From Warburgia ugandensis (lineage: Eukaryota > Streptophyta > Magnoliopsida > Canellales > Canellaceae): 64,000 nucleotides of DNA. The notes under the pieces were generated by a model. The model worked only from the letters and a program-made list of their open reading frames with translations, had not been told where the DNA came from and made no database searches. Shown piece after piece: positions 24,399 to 36,300 of this stretch (position 1 is the stretch's first letter; each line of letters starts with the position of its first letter). The position numbers and the translations under genes are program-made. Where the stretch lies: NCBI GenBank assembly GCA_035236585.1, contig CP141136.1:33378949-33442948 (forward strand). The letters are read 5' to 3'.

Positions 24399-24499
<101 letters not shown>

Positions 24500-24514
24500 A
24501 ACTTCAACAATTGT

Positions 24515-24556
24515 GGAAGGGGGGAGACGCCCCTTCCTAAAAAGTAGGCATCTCCC
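24515..24556 (+). other. LTR hairpins, 3' LTR copy
   Basis: GGAAGGGG (24515-24522) can pair with CCCCTTCC (24530-24537), or GGGAGACGCC (24522-24531) can pair with GGCATCTCCC (24547-24556). The two stems overlap and exclude each other. Confidence 0.6.
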
Positions 24557-25785
24557 ATGTACTCCACTCCAAAAGCGAGAAGCCACCTTTCCCCATTTTC
24601 CTCATTTGAAACCTTAGTCTCCACCATACCTTAATATTAGGTACCCTAGAGAAAATAGGAGAAAAAGCATAAAACTCCACAGAAAAACCTAAGAGAGGGG
24701 ATAACAATCACTTAGGGAAAAAGTTGCATCCTCCCTTAGAAGGAGACATCCTCTTCCTTCTTCTCCATTCTCCTCTCTTGTGCCTTTGTTTTGTGGACTC
24801 CTTGGGTGCTACTATCTTCTGAAAGGTCTGTGATGTCTTCTTGAAGTGTTCGACACTTAGTTTTGGGAGTGTTTGCTTCAACTTTCAAGGTTAGTTTCTC
24901 TTGATTCCTTTCTTGTTTTCCTTAGTTCTTTCCATGATAGTTTCTACCTTGTCCTTTTTTTGTTGTGCCTTGCCCTAGAAACTAAGGTTCAAGGCTGGTT
25001 TTCCCTTGGAGTGACAGCCTAGGAAAATCATCTTGAATCTAGTTTTCCCTTTTCCTTTCATAGCTTTTGAATTCTCTTCTAGATTCCTTTAAATTCCAGC
25101 TTTGTTTTTCATTAGTTTCCATTGATCTTTGCTTATATGACATAAGATTTCCTTTGAATACCAAGATTTTTTGGAGGAGGAATCTTTGTTAGTATTTTTT
25201 TTTTTGGATTCAAATTAGATGGAATAGTGGTGTGTTTCATTCAAAAGTGAAGAACAATCTTCCAAGCAATCCATTGTATGGCATAAACTTTTGATGATTA
25301 ATGGAATGCTTTTTACTTGATTATTGACCATGTTACTTCTTAATTGTTTGCTTTATGTTGATGGGATATTAAGGAAGTGAAAGTTAATTTTTAACTTTCT
25401 TGCAACCTAATTAAAAGACCTCTAAAACCATGCATCCAATCCAAGGATAGAATGCATGATTACAAGGGGCTTTAGTGCTGAAGTTAGAAAACCTTGTTGA
25501 GTTGCCTATTTACTTGTACATACATAGATTAATATTCCATATCTATTAATTTAAAATGCACTTATCAAAACATGTTGGAAGTATGCATGTAAGTCATGGC
25601 TGAAATGCATAGCTTTGATTGATTTAGTAATTGAATAGGTTCCAAGTTGTGGCATTCATTCAAGTAGGAAAAAGTAATTAAGTAGCTCTTGTTTAGTTTG
25701 TTGTTATTTGTTAAAGTTCATTCTCTTAATTTCCATTCCATTCTTTAGACAATTGAATGATTAAAAAAGTATGTGTTAAAGCATG

Positions 25786-26602
25786 TGTTGATGTTTTCGG
25801 CTTGTGCATAGACTATTGTGGTATAACTAATGCAAGTACGGGTTGATCCCATAGGGACTTGCTTTAAGAATGTGGAGTTTTTAATAAAATTTAATTATTT
25901 AAAATTAAAATTAATTGATAAAAATTAATAGAAAAAAATTCAGACTTCATCTTTAGTTTAACTGTGAAATTCCAAAGGTCTAATTTTAGAAAGAACAGAA
26001 AAAGAAACAATAAAACCGTAACTAAACTAAAACTAGAAAAAATTAATAAAAATTTGATTCCCTATCATAAGTGCTGTCTAATTTCCTCACTTTGTTATCC
26101 TGAACTTTGATCAAACTCCATCAATATATTCAACATGTCCTGGATTAATGATCTGACGAATGAATTTGTTAAATTCTTCATTTTTTTAGAGATCTAATCT
26201 AATTAAAGAATTTAAGAATTAATGGATTAGATCTATTTTTAGAACCCAAATTAAAGATCAGGAATAGCAATTAAACTAGTCACTATCCTAAAAACATGCT
26301 GTAAAATTTAATTGAAATTCTGAATTAAAATAGACAAGAAATTAGAGTTTTCTCGTGGTTAAACTAGAACCTTTGATTTGGTTAGAAAGGAATAGATAAG
26401 ATATTTCCTAGATTAACTATAGAATAACTTAGAATGCAAATAACAAAAACAGGAATAACATGAAACACAAATAGTAACAGTAACAAGACAGCACATGTAA
26501 TTTGAAATATTCTAATAGGGGTAAAACCAAAATTTTCCCTAAAATTTCCTTAAACATTCCATAAAAACGAGTTTGCTGGAGGAGATGCTAGAGGAGATGG
26601 AC
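25786..26602 (-). repeat. 3' LTR of element A, distal part
   Basis: It begins TGTTGATGTTTTC and matches 40273-41066. It is cut at 26602 by element B and continues at 34363. Confidence 0.88.
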
Positions 26603-28252
26603 TATTGATGTTTTCCACAAGTGCACGGGCTATTGTAGTATAGCTATGCAAATATGGTCAATCTAATAGGGACTCGCTTTAAAAGATGGAGTTTTACATA
26701 AAATTCAATTAATAAAAAAAATAATAATAAATATAACAGAAATAAAATGACAATAAAATAAAATTTTAGATTTATTCAACTGCTGCAATTTATAAACTTT
26801 CTAATTCCAAAAAAAATAGAAATTGAAACTAAATAAGCAATCTTGGATAATACTATCCCTGGATAGGCAGAATAAGGATAAGAAAAAAAACCAGAATATT
26901 CAGGGACACAGATGGAAATAAAAATTTGGGGACACAGATGAAAATAAAAAGAGGACCCAGATGTAATTGAGTTTAAAGGGGGAAGGGCAAAATCAGAATT
27001 AAATGTAAAATTTGGTTTTTACCAGAAAAAAAACTAGACGAAGAAGAAAGTTGGAGGGAGAAGAGGGAAAGGGAAAAGGAGGGAAAGAAGAGAGGAAAGA
27101 AGGAGAAGAGGGAAAGGGATGCAGGACTAAAACCCGTTTCGGGTTTCCGCCTCTTGACTGTCCGATGGGAAAAAAATTGTGATGGATTGGACCATGGAGT
27201 AGATTAGTGGTGGAAAGGTGGAGATGAAAGAAAACGATGCCTTTAGTCTGGGCGTCATCTGGAATAGGGGATGCGAGTAAGACAGGGTATGGGAGAGATA
27301 GTGAAAAGGAGATGGTTGGGAAGAAATGGGGATGAGGGAAGACCACATGAAGCAGTGGAGTTAGAGGGACGCCACACGGTTCTGGAAAGGCTTGACTAGG
27401 ACTCGAATGAACAGAGGGGAGAGGTATGGGGGCCCGTCTTTGGTCTGGGCACAGTCCAGTTTCTGGTCTAGCTATGCTGAACCAGAGGAAGTGGAAGTGC
27501 GATGGATGGTAGGTGTAGGGAATGCGGTGATAAGCGGGATTGTCTAGTCGTGACAGAGGAGAGAAAAAAAATGATGTGAAATAGAGAGGGTAAGAATAGG
27601 TAGAGAAGACGAAGGGGGCTGATGCGGTGGGTGTGAGGCTGGGTAGATGTTTGAGAGGTTGCTAGGAAGAAAAAGTAACGTGAAATAGTTGTGGAAGATG
27701 CAATGAATGTAATTAGATGAATGGAGATTAAAAGAAAAGTATGACAAAAAACTTAGGAAAGCAAGAAAAGCTGAACAAAGAAGACCAAAGAAAACCCAAC
27801 AACTCCAAGAACAACTTTTTTCCTCCCCCATATGGTTCCCTCTTTATAGTCTTTGCACTTCCTTATTTTTCTCCATCCCCTTCCTTGAAGAGGTAGAATC
27901 CTATTAAGAAACACCTCTTCCATTAGGAAACCTCTTCCCTTAGGAAACCTCTTCCTTTAGGACTCTTGCCTTATTGATCTTCACTTATCTACAAATTTGA
28001 GATTAAATCCGAGTCATCCAATTTCTTTTAGTTGATCTACAAAATGAAGACTAAATTAGAATCATCTAAACTGCACATTAGTCATCTAATAAGTTCTAAT
28101 GATCATCTGACCATTGATTTTTAAAAATTAAAGTTTGGATGGTCAATTTGAGCTAAATTAAAATCAAGCTAAATTTTACACTTTTGAACTGTTAAACGAT
28201 CTAATTGAATGCTAAAACTAAGGGTCTTTTAGCCAAAATTAAACACTTAACA
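26603..28252 (-). repeat. 3' LTR of element B
   Basis: Starts TATTGATGTTTTCC (once TGTTGATG), ends ACACTTAACA. It matches 32716-34362. The frames at 26999-27348 and 27544-27831 read across polypurine/polypyrimidine stretches of this LTR; related frames recur in the other LTR but have no domain I know. Confidence 0.9.
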
Positions 28253-28264
28253 CAACCCCCAACC
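28253..28264 (-). promoter_or_regulatory. Polypurine tract of element B
   Basis: Minus strand GGTTGGGGGTTG immediately before the LTR start TGTTAAGTG. Confidence 0.8.
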
Positions 28265-29930
28265 AGCATTTTGATAGTGCTGAGCAAAACATGTAGACAA
28301 TTATTTTACACAAAACTGGTACAAGATGCCACTTTCGTAGGTACTCACGATTGCATTTAGCAGATACAACAAGTCCTCGTGAGGATTTACAGTGAATATA
28401 CCCACAAAATTCAATAAAGTCGAGTCCCCTATTCTATCTCAGAGAATCCTCATTCATTAGTAATTTTACTAGTTTTTCACGACTTAATGAAGAGGATTTG
28501 ACAATTTTACACACCATACACATATTAACGACATCTTACTTGAGCTATTTCTCAAAGTGCATGTGTGTGTGTATAGCCACATAAATTTGACTTCTAATTG
28601 GATATGCTTACATTCCACTGGAAATATACGCTCATAAATAAAACTCTCAAATAAGGGGTTTAACATATTTCTCTCAATATGTGACCTAATCCAACAAAAT
28701 GATGGTTCACATAATTCTCTTCAATGCTTATGAGACAAAGGAAAGTGATCCATGAGAGTGGATGTTGACACCAAGAATATGAGGGGTCTTTCACCTTAAT
28801 TCTTTCTTCTTCTTTTTTATCTCCTCTTTAAGGCTATGTCCACCTAAGATCAATAGGTCTTTAACTAGGACAAAATGTAGGCTTAGGATAGGTTTAGAAA
28901 AGAAAGCTATAGAGAATTCGAAGGTTCAAAATTGAGTAGATGTCTTCAATGAATATCTGTTAGGACAACTTTTCTTTTGGTTTGTACTTGAAGTGAATTT
29001 CTCTTTCAAAATTTGGTCTTTTCTTTTCTTTTTTTCTTAATTTTTTTCTCATATTTTTCCTTTTTCTTCTTTGAAAGAAAGACAACTAATTTTTCTCACT
29101 TCTTTGACCTTTTGTCCTATTTTTGAAAATTTCCTACTCTACTCATTTTGAAGATGGGTAGTGGTTATTTATTTTACTAGTTTATTCTAAATTAAGGTGA
29201 ATGGGGTTAAGAAAGAAAAAGGCTTAATAACAGGCTCAAAAGGCTAACTAGTGGTATACTATATTGGGTATGCTTTATGTCTCTTGGCTGAGCAAGGATG
29301 GCCTATATAATTTCCTAGGTTTCCTAAAGCCTATGAGATTCAATAAATTTCTGGAATTAAAGCTAGTACTCCTCTTTATTCTTGATGTTTAACCAAAACA
29401 AAGATAACAAGATCACACTATAATGTATGTACGCTGAAGAAAGTGTAGAATTACTTATAACTCTCTAAAAGAAGATAATCTTAAACTCTCACTAGGTTAT
29501 AGGTCTCCACTGGTTTTCCTTAGGGTCTCTAAGTCATGCCTCCATATTATTCTTGATTATGTGCTATGAGTAAATGGTTTTCAAGAATTAACTTTCATAA
29601 AATGCTTCAACACATGAATGACATGCAAAACTAATCACATGCATTCCCATTAAGAGGTAAAAATAGTATATTTTCTAAATTCTGAACATCTAGTTCTCAT
29701 CATAGTAAGGAAACTCTACTTTAAAAACTCTCTTTTTTTCTTTTTTCTTTCTTCTTGTTTTTTTTTTTTAATTTTTTTTTACTAAAAAACTCAAGAAAAT
29801 TCAAAATCTCTATGTGCATCTACACCCCTAACCTGAATGAAACATTGTCCCCAATGTTGGAAAACATAGGATTCTATATGAAAGTTGAGTGATGTAGACT
29901 CTAAACCCTTGGGTTGCCTCCCTATAAGCG
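28265..29930 (-). other. 3' UTR of element B
   Basis: Non-coding; aligns inverted with 21689-23388 of the outer element, including GAGTACCTACGAAAG (28341-28355 on the minus strand) and the hairpin at 29841-29858. The frame at 28484-28666 is not supported. Confidence 0.75.
29841..29858 (-). other. Conserved 3' UTR hairpin, element B
   Basis: Minus strand AACATTG, GGGA, CAATGTT: a perfect 7-bp stem with a GGGA loop, followed by TCATTCAGGTT as in the outer element. Confidence 0.7.
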
Positions 29931-30456
29931 CTAAGTTTAACGTTTTCATCCAGAAATTACCTAACCTAACTTTCTAAACCTAGCGCTAACTAGGTCAGCT
30001 TATGTGTACTATTCCTAATCCTAAGATGAAATGGTGAGATTTCTCACGCCCCTTCAAAATTTTGCGATAATCTATATATGACCTCTACCTTGAAATTGTA
30101 GGTGGTGATATGAATATAATATAGTAGATCACCGCAATTGTGAAGGTAGTGGGACCATATTGATCATCCCCCATCTTTAATATTTCACGGTAGTCAATAT
30201 AATTGCTCCACCTCAAAAATTGAAGTGAGGGTAACACAATGATTGCATGATTGACTCCGTATTTCCTTGGACCATATGGTGACAAACAGTCCTTATCTTG
30301 ACCAAATTGAAGCATAATAATGACCATTCTATTCAGTTTATCTTTTCCCTCCGTCTCGCTATCATTGTCCTAAACTAGGGTAATGACTTGACACTGCCCT
30401 TCTCTAATAAGTTGTTCTTGTATTACTCGAGGCGGGGGCAAGATTTGGCTTATACC
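29931..30456 (-). other. Element B interior, no recognised protein
   Basis: This is part of the B-specific segment. An 80-codon minus frame (30085-30327, HMVQGN-type text in another frame) is present but matches nothing I know. It may be the decayed end of the B coding region. Confidence 0.4.
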
Positions 30457-30789
30457 CTAGTTATCTTCTGATGTGTACCTTAGAGTAGGTTGATGCATAT
30501 CAATTGACTCTACTTTAAGTACAGGTACGGTAGCAATTGGGCCTATATTATCATTTGATGTTTGTGCAAATAAGGTTTCTGGGTCCCAATCAGGTACATC
30601 TTCTACATTGAAAGGCGCAATTTGAATTTCATGCTTTATAGGAGGATATACTCTAGCTTGCCATCGAGAAGTGTCCATTAGAGGCACAGTATCCATCAAC
30701 TCATTCATCTCCTTAGTAGATGTGTTTTCATTACGGTCATACAAATAGGTGGGACACGCATCTAGAGGATTAGGGTTGGATTTTTCCAT
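30457..30789 (-). pseudogene. Pol-linker-like frame of element B
   Basis: A 110-codon frame starting MEKSNPNPLDACPTYLYD. The stretch NPLDAC, KEMNELMDTVPLMDTSRW and a following P-rich segment line up with DPLEAC, KDINNLLDVALIMDTSKW in the protease-RT linker of element A (36586-36939). I infer common descent, although similarity is limited to about 45 residues. The rest, VEDVPDWDPETLFAQ onwards, is acidic and unrecognised. There is no protease active site upstream and no RT downstream. Whether it was ever translated, and whether it was fused to the frame at 30870-31517, cannot be told; it is in a different frame from it. Confidence 0.6.
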
Positions 30790-30869
30790 AGCTTTATTCT
30801 CTTCATCAATGGAAGTCTCTTCATTATTAGAATTAGGACATGGCTCAAGTATATCGAAGTTAGAGATTT

Positions 30870-31517
30870 CTAAGGATGGTGTAGACTTTGTGGCTTATAA
30901 GGATCATAGGAAAGTTCCATCCTAGTGTCAAGAATAAATGGCTCTATGTTATCCCTAATTTGTTTCAGTGTTTCCTCAAATTCCTCCCTCTCTTGATTTA
31001 TTTCCTCAGTGAAATCCTCCATCATTTGTCTTATTTTGTTATTCCCTTGTGCTATTATTTCACACATATGCTGCATATTTTCTTCTAATAGTGGTTCTTC
31101 CCGTAGAGGAAATCACTCATAGGATTGGTATTGCTGTGGTATTGGAGTACTGAAAAAGGACTGAGCAGGCTGAACACATGATGACTGACCCTGATATTCT
31201 GAATAATCATGGTAGTACTGAGTAGGGTGAGACCATTGTGGTTCTTCCTGATATTGGTAATGCTGAGACCATGGTTGTTCATGATGCTTAGCACATCCAT
31301 TAGAGTCTTGATAATTTGTCTCAGAATAAAAATTGCTAGGGTATGTGAATGCATTAGGTGCATCCACTGGCTCTTGATAGTATTCATTGTATGTGGAGCG
31401 GGTGGAATATAGATGTTCAGAATAGGTATAGTCATTATGGTATTTAGGTTGTGGTGCAACTTGCCTAGAAGCTATTAGCTTAAGCAATTGACTTTCTATA
31501 AGATCTAACCAATCCAT
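30870..31517 (-). pseudogene. Gln/Tyr-rich frame of element B in the gag position
   Basis: Two frames in the same phase, 31517-31113 (134 codons) and 31076-30870 (68 codons), separated by a TGA at 31115-31113 that probably was CGA. The first part, MDWLDLIESQLLKLI, is helical-looking. A long stretch rich in Tyr, Gln, His and Ser follows with no Cys-His zinc knuckle. The second part, EEINQEREEFEETLKQIRDN, is charged and probably a coiled coil. The position, about 1.1 kb after the PBS, equals that of gag in element A (39066). I suspect a diverged C-terminal Gag region, but cannot show homology. Confidence 0.5.
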
Positions 31518-31559
31518 CTATGCATCTAATCTATGAAATCTATCCCCTTCTTGATAGCC

Positions 31560-31618
31560 TCTCTCTCTCTGTCTCTCTGTCTCTCTGTCTCTCTCTGTCT
31601 CTGTCTCTCTCTCTCTCT
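31560..31618 (+). repeat. Interrupted (CT)n/(GTCT)n microsatellite
   Basis: CTCTCTCTCTGTCTCTCTGT-type repeats for about 60 bp at the 5' side of the element B frame. Confidence 0.9.
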
Positions 31619-32366
31619 TTAAGATAAAAACTAACCTACATGACGCAACCTAACTTCCTAGAAAGATACAAAAACAAAGGACACAATATAATCCTTGAGG
31701 CTAAGAAGCAGCATATTGATTTTCTTGAATTTTTGTGGGCACAATGCTTTGAATTAGCCTAATTTAGCACTCCTCCTCTCCTTTAGATTTGATTATTGCT
31801 TACTAGTTAGATTTTGCACAAGGTGGTTAATACAACTCTCGTGCAAGGAGTTATTTAGACCTCATAAACGTCAACAGGAGGTGAGGGAAGAGCGAGACTC
31901 TATCAGACAACCCTCAATAACCACAGTGCTCAAAAGCCACTGGAGTGACAATAAATCTTGTCTTAGGAAGAGGGTCCTATGAGCATGTGATGGCTCTAAA
32001 GGTCTCTTTTGATTGATTTTAATTTGATTTGAAGGGTGGAGTAGTGTGCTTGAGGTGATTATCCTAGGTGGGCCAAGGAGTGGTGATGAAATCCACCCTT
32101 GATCTTATGAGGGTGGGTTCCCTTACTAATTAATTCCACACTCCATGACAGTTCGACCAGCATATATATCACCTTAAAGCATTAACTGTGCCCTAAGACG
32201 CAATGAAAAGTAATAAACTAATACAAAACCCTAAAAATGCAACAATTATAAAAGGATGCTTTCTATATGAGTTACACTACAAAACAATGCAAATTTACTC
32301 TAAATGCAACCCTATTCTAGGAATTAAATGAGTGAGGAAACTTACAATAGGGTTTCTGATGAATAT

Positions 32367-32395
32367 CAAGTGTGGGCCACCTTATCCCACACTTG
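32367..32395 (-). other. Conserved leader hairpin, element B
   Basis: CAAGTGTGGG (32367-32376) and CCCACACTTG (32386-32395) form a perfect 10-bp stem with a 9-nt loop, about 300 nt after the PBS in the direction of transcription. Confidence 0.75.
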
Positions 32396-32692
32396 TCCTG
32401 TATTATTACAACCCTTTAAAAATTGAAATTAAAAGTGCAAATTACAAGGGGCCTCATTACAAGATTCACTAAAAAAAATGAAAAATTCCTAATCTAAGAA
32501 AGCAAGAAGAATCTATTTAATTAATGATGCTCCACATTTCCTAAAATAAAAATAAAAATAACAATTACTAACAAATTCAAAAAATACAGCGGTTATGCAC
32601 TAAAAAAAAAAGATGCACCTAAAAATGCCTAAAATGTAATTCCTAATATTTTTGATTTTTTAATTAAATTCTATAAAAACTCCTTTGCAAGT

Positions 32693-32709
32693 TCCCATCA
32701 ACGGTGCCA
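32693..32709 (-). promoter_or_regulatory. Primer-binding site of element B
   Basis: Minus strand TGGCACCGTTGATGGGA, six nucleotides after the LTR; compare the Athila/Tat PBS TGGCGCCGTTGCCGGGG. Confidence 0.85.
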
Positions 32710-32715
32710 AAAACT

Positions 32716-34362
32716 TGTTGATGTTTTTTGTAAGTGCACGGGCTATTGTAGTATAGTTATAATAATACAAGCCAATCTCATAGGGACTCACTATAAAAGA
32801 TGGAGTTTTACATGAAATTCAATTAATAAAAAAATAAATATAACTAACGAATATAACAGAAATAAAATGAAAATAAAATAAAATTTTAGAATTATTCAAC
32901 TGTTGCAATTTACAAACTTTCTAATTAAAAAAAATGGAAATTGAAACTAAATAAGCAATGTTGGATAATACTGTTCCTAGATAGGCAGAATAAGGATAAG
33001 AAAAAAACCAGAATATTTAGGGACATAGATGGAAATAAAAAAGTGGGGACACAGACAGAAATATAAAGAGGACCTAGATGTAATTGAGTTTAAAGGAGGA
33101 AGGGCAAAACCAGAATTAAATGCAAAATTTGGTTTTTAATGGAAAAAAAAAACCAGACGAAGAAGAAAGTCGGAGGGAGAAGAGGGAAAGGGAAATGGAG
33201 GGAAAGAAGGAGAAGAGGGAGAAAACTCATTTTGGGTTTCCGCCTCCTGACTGTCTAGTGTAGCTGGGTTGCTAGTTGGTGGAAAAAAAATTGCGATGGA
33301 TTGGACCATGGAGTAGATTAGAGGTGGAGAGGTGGAGATGAAAGAAAACAACTCCTTTAGTCTAGGGGTCGTCTGGAATAGGGGATGCGAGTAAGAGAGG
33401 GTACGGGAGAGATAGTGAAAAGGAGATGGCTAGGAAGAAATGGGGATGAGGGAAAATGACATGAATCAGAGGAGTTGGAGGGATGTCACATGGTTCTGGA
33501 AAGGCTTGACTAGGACTTGAATGAATAGAGGGGAGAGGTATGGGGGCGTAGTCCAGTTTGGGCATAGTCTAGTTTCTGGTCTAGCTGTGCTGGACTAGAG
33601 GAAGAGGAAGTGCGATGGATGGTAGGTGTAGGGAAAGTGGTGATAAGCAGGATTGTCTAGTCATGACAAAGGATAGAAAAAAAATGATGTGAAATAGAGA
33701 GGGTAAGAGGCAGAGAAGAGGAAGGGGGCTAATGTGGTAGGTGAGAGACTGGTAGATGTTTGAGAGGTTGTTACGAAGAAGAAGTAATGTGAAATAGGTG
33801 TGGAAGATGCATTGAATGTAATTAGATGAATGGAGATTAAAAGAAAAGTATGATAAATGAACTTAGGAAAGCAAGAAAAACTAAACAAAGAAGACCAAAG
33901 AAAACCCAACAACTCCAAGAACAACTTTTTTCCTCCACCATACAGTTCCCTCTTTATAGTCTTTGCACTTCCTTATTTTTCTCCACCTCCTTCCTTAAAG
34001 AGGTAGAATCCTATTAGGAAACACCTCTTCCATTAGGAAACCTCTTCCCTTAGGAAACCTCTTCCTTTAGGACTCGTGCCTTATTGATCTTCACTTATAT
34101 GCAACATTGAGATTAAATCCGAGCCATCCAATTTGTTTTAGTTGATCTGCAAAATAAAGACTAAATTAGAATCATCTAAACTACACATTAGTCATTTAAT
34201 AAGCTATAATGATCATCTGACCGTTGATTTTGAAAATTTAAAGTTTGGATGGTCAATTTGAGCATAATTAAAAATCAAGCTAAATTTTATACTTTTGAAA
34301 AGTTAGATGATCAAATTGAATGCTAAACTAAGGGTCTTTTAGTTAAAATTAAACACTTAACA
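32716..34362 (-). repeat. 5' LTR of element B
   Basis: 1647 bp from TGTTGATG to ACACTTAACA, closely matching 26603-28252. The frames at 33136-33924 are counterparts of those in the other LTR and are not taken as genes. Confidence 0.9.
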
Positions 34363-35684
34363 TGAAAGAAGCCACTGGAGATAATCTGGAGTGGTGGAAA
34401 AAGACGCCTTTCCTAAGGATAGGGCGTCCCACTAGATTGGCTATGATGGAACAGATGCTTATGGCTGGTGAAGACGATTGCGTCGGGTAGAGTACTGAAA
34501 ACGACACCAAGGGTTGCTGATCTAATGGCCAGCCTTGGTGCTATGGCATCGTCAATGATAATAGAGACCTGGGGCATTGTTTTGTTTGTATGGAGCAGAG
34601 GAGGAGAAGTGAAGAGAAGAGAAGGAAAGAGAAGAAGGGGAAATTGGGGGGAAAAAATAGAGGAAAGGGTTTCCTCCTCTAAGTTGCTCGGAGATGGGGA
34701 AGAATTCGAAGGAGGGCTGCCATGAGGAGTGTCGCACTATAGCTGGAGAGATGGGGTGGCGTGTCACACTGTCCTGGAATGAAAGGGCTTAGAGACCAAA
34801 AACGATGGAGTGCGGTGGTGGTTGGGATGGTGCGTTGGGAAGAAAACGATAAAGGAGAGGGGTGCGGTTAGGCGGAGTAGATGGGCAGGGTGTCTGGCAG
34901 TGTTGGGATGGGTTGGAATTGGAGATAGTATAGAGATGGACTGTGAGATGGGATTTGAGAGAGAGGAAGAGGCGTAGCACAAGGGAGGGTAGCATAGAGA
35001 GAAGGGAGTAGAGTTGCGACAAGGGAAACTGAAGAACGGGAAGGTGTGGTGAACAAAAACAAGATAAGAGAAGGAGTGGTTGTAAACGTGAGAGAGAAGT
35101 GGAAATAGAAAAGAAGAACTATGGAAGTAAGAAGAAAATAATGAAGAAAAACAAAATGGAAAGCACAAAACAATGAGAATGAAGAATGTAAGCAACGAAA
35201 ACAACCAAAACTCCCAAAAACTCCAAACTTCTCCTAACTCCAAAACTTTTTTCCACTCCCTATGGTTCCCCTTCTTTATAAGTTTTTCCCTTCCGAATTT
35301 TCCTCCTTTCCTTTTAAGAGTTAGTTTCCTATTAGGAAACTTCCTCTTCTTCCAATTTAGGACTCCTCTTCTATTAAGACACCTTCTTCTTTTAGTAACC
35401 CTTCATCCCTTGCCTTATTGATCTTCAAACTGATCTGCACCATTGAAATTAAATCTGACCCATCCAACCATTCTTTAGTTGATCTATAAAACCGAAGACT
35501 ACATTAGAGTCATCTAAACCATACATTAAGCTTCCACTTAGCTCAATTGATCATTTGACCATTAATTTTGACAATTTACGACTGGATGATCAATTTGAGC
35601 TAATATTTATATTTTATCCAAAAAATAATCAAATTAATGAGTTAGATGGTCTAATTAAATGCTAAACTAGGGGTCTTTTAACCA
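34363..35684 (-). repeat. 3' LTR of element A, continued after element B
   Basis: It resumes with GAAGCCACTGGAG, as at 41075, and runs to GGGGTCTTTTAACCA. The last 17 or so bases of the LTR (AAATTAAACACTTA) are missing at a fused junction with the next fragment. GACGCC (34403-34408) and GGCGTC (34423-34428) form a short stem like that in the other LTR families. The frames at 34468-35421 follow base-composition bias and are not genes. Confidence 0.85.
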
Positions 35685-36300
35685 GTGCGGCCCAGGGATC
35701 GTCCCTGGGAAACTGAGCCTAGGACTACTGTGAAGACGAGTTTTGAGGGATCTTGGGCATACTTGGCTCGTTGCTGGGTTTTTCTCCACGTTTCTCCTCT
35801 TTGTTGCTTCTCCAAAATGGGTTTTTCTCAAGCTTTTGGGCTGCCATTAGAGGCGCCTAAGAGCTCTATTTATAGAGCTATAAGAGGGTTTTGGAGGGGG
35901 CTCTCACCGCCCTTGAATGGCGGTGGAGAAACCTCCAGAATGGTGGTGATTTATCCTCCAATCACCACCGTTCTAGAACCCTCTAGGGGGTTGAAGATGA
36001 AGGGTGCCCGTATCAAAATGGGCCCCTGTGTTTTGCACGCTAAATCCGTTTTTAGTAAAAATTACATTTTTGCCCCTGAACTTCAAAGGGCCATAACTAG
36101 CTCATTTTAACTCCGTTTTGGGTGATTTTGGTCTTGTTGGATTCCTTTTTTTGAGATGCACCTAATGGTACTATTTTTAGGATCAAATTTTTGGGTTCAG
36201 TTAAGGTGAATAGTGAAATGACCAAAATACCCTTATTTCCAAAAAGTGACTTTTCATTGCTAACTTGGGATTTTAATGTTACAAAATTCGAGTCATTACA
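35680..36300 (-). repeat. Truncated Del-like LTR inside element A
   Basis: It matches 8820-9496 of the minus-strand LTR and ends TTCGAGTCATTACA at 36300, the family's LTR start on the minus strand. The left edge shares AACCA (35680-35684) with both parents of the junction. A TATA-like box is at 35866-35877 (minus). The 141-codon frame at 35685-36110 also occurs in the relative (8935-9303), but it spans promoter sequence and is probably incidental. Confidence 0.82.

Larger units (their letters stand above)
26603..34362 (-). mobile_element. Element B: non-autonomous Athila derivative
   Basis: It has two LTRs of 1650 and 1647 bp (26603-28252, 32716-34362) that look very similar. A PBS at 32709-32693 and a polypurine tract at 28264-28253 put it on the minus strand. 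Flanks are TGGAC (26598-26602) and TGAAA (34363-34367); element A's intact LTR reads TGGAG there, so this is a decayed TSD. The 4.46-kb interior keeps the Athila leader and 3' UTR, but between them has only about 1.7 kb with small frames. One resembles the protease-RT linker; the others are Gln/Tyr-rich or acidic. Protease core, RT, RNase H and integrase are missing, so it would have needed proteins in trans. Confidence 0.85.

Noticed and set aside
34764-35243. Long minus-strand frame rich in Ser, Phe, Pro and Leu, with a counterpart at 41461-41971.
   Set aside because: It reads a pyrimidine-rich LTR leader. Both copies are the two LTRs of element A, so conservation is expected. Composition explains the absence of stops.
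35685-36110. A 141-codon frame that is also found at 8935-9303 (shared FLHVSP, PLEAPKSSIYRAIRGF, ARIK-GPCV).
   Set aside because: Both lie in the same part of two related LTRs and run across the TATA box. The similarity is explained by DNA homology. No known domain, and the frame is not kept in the third LTR (18977-21635).
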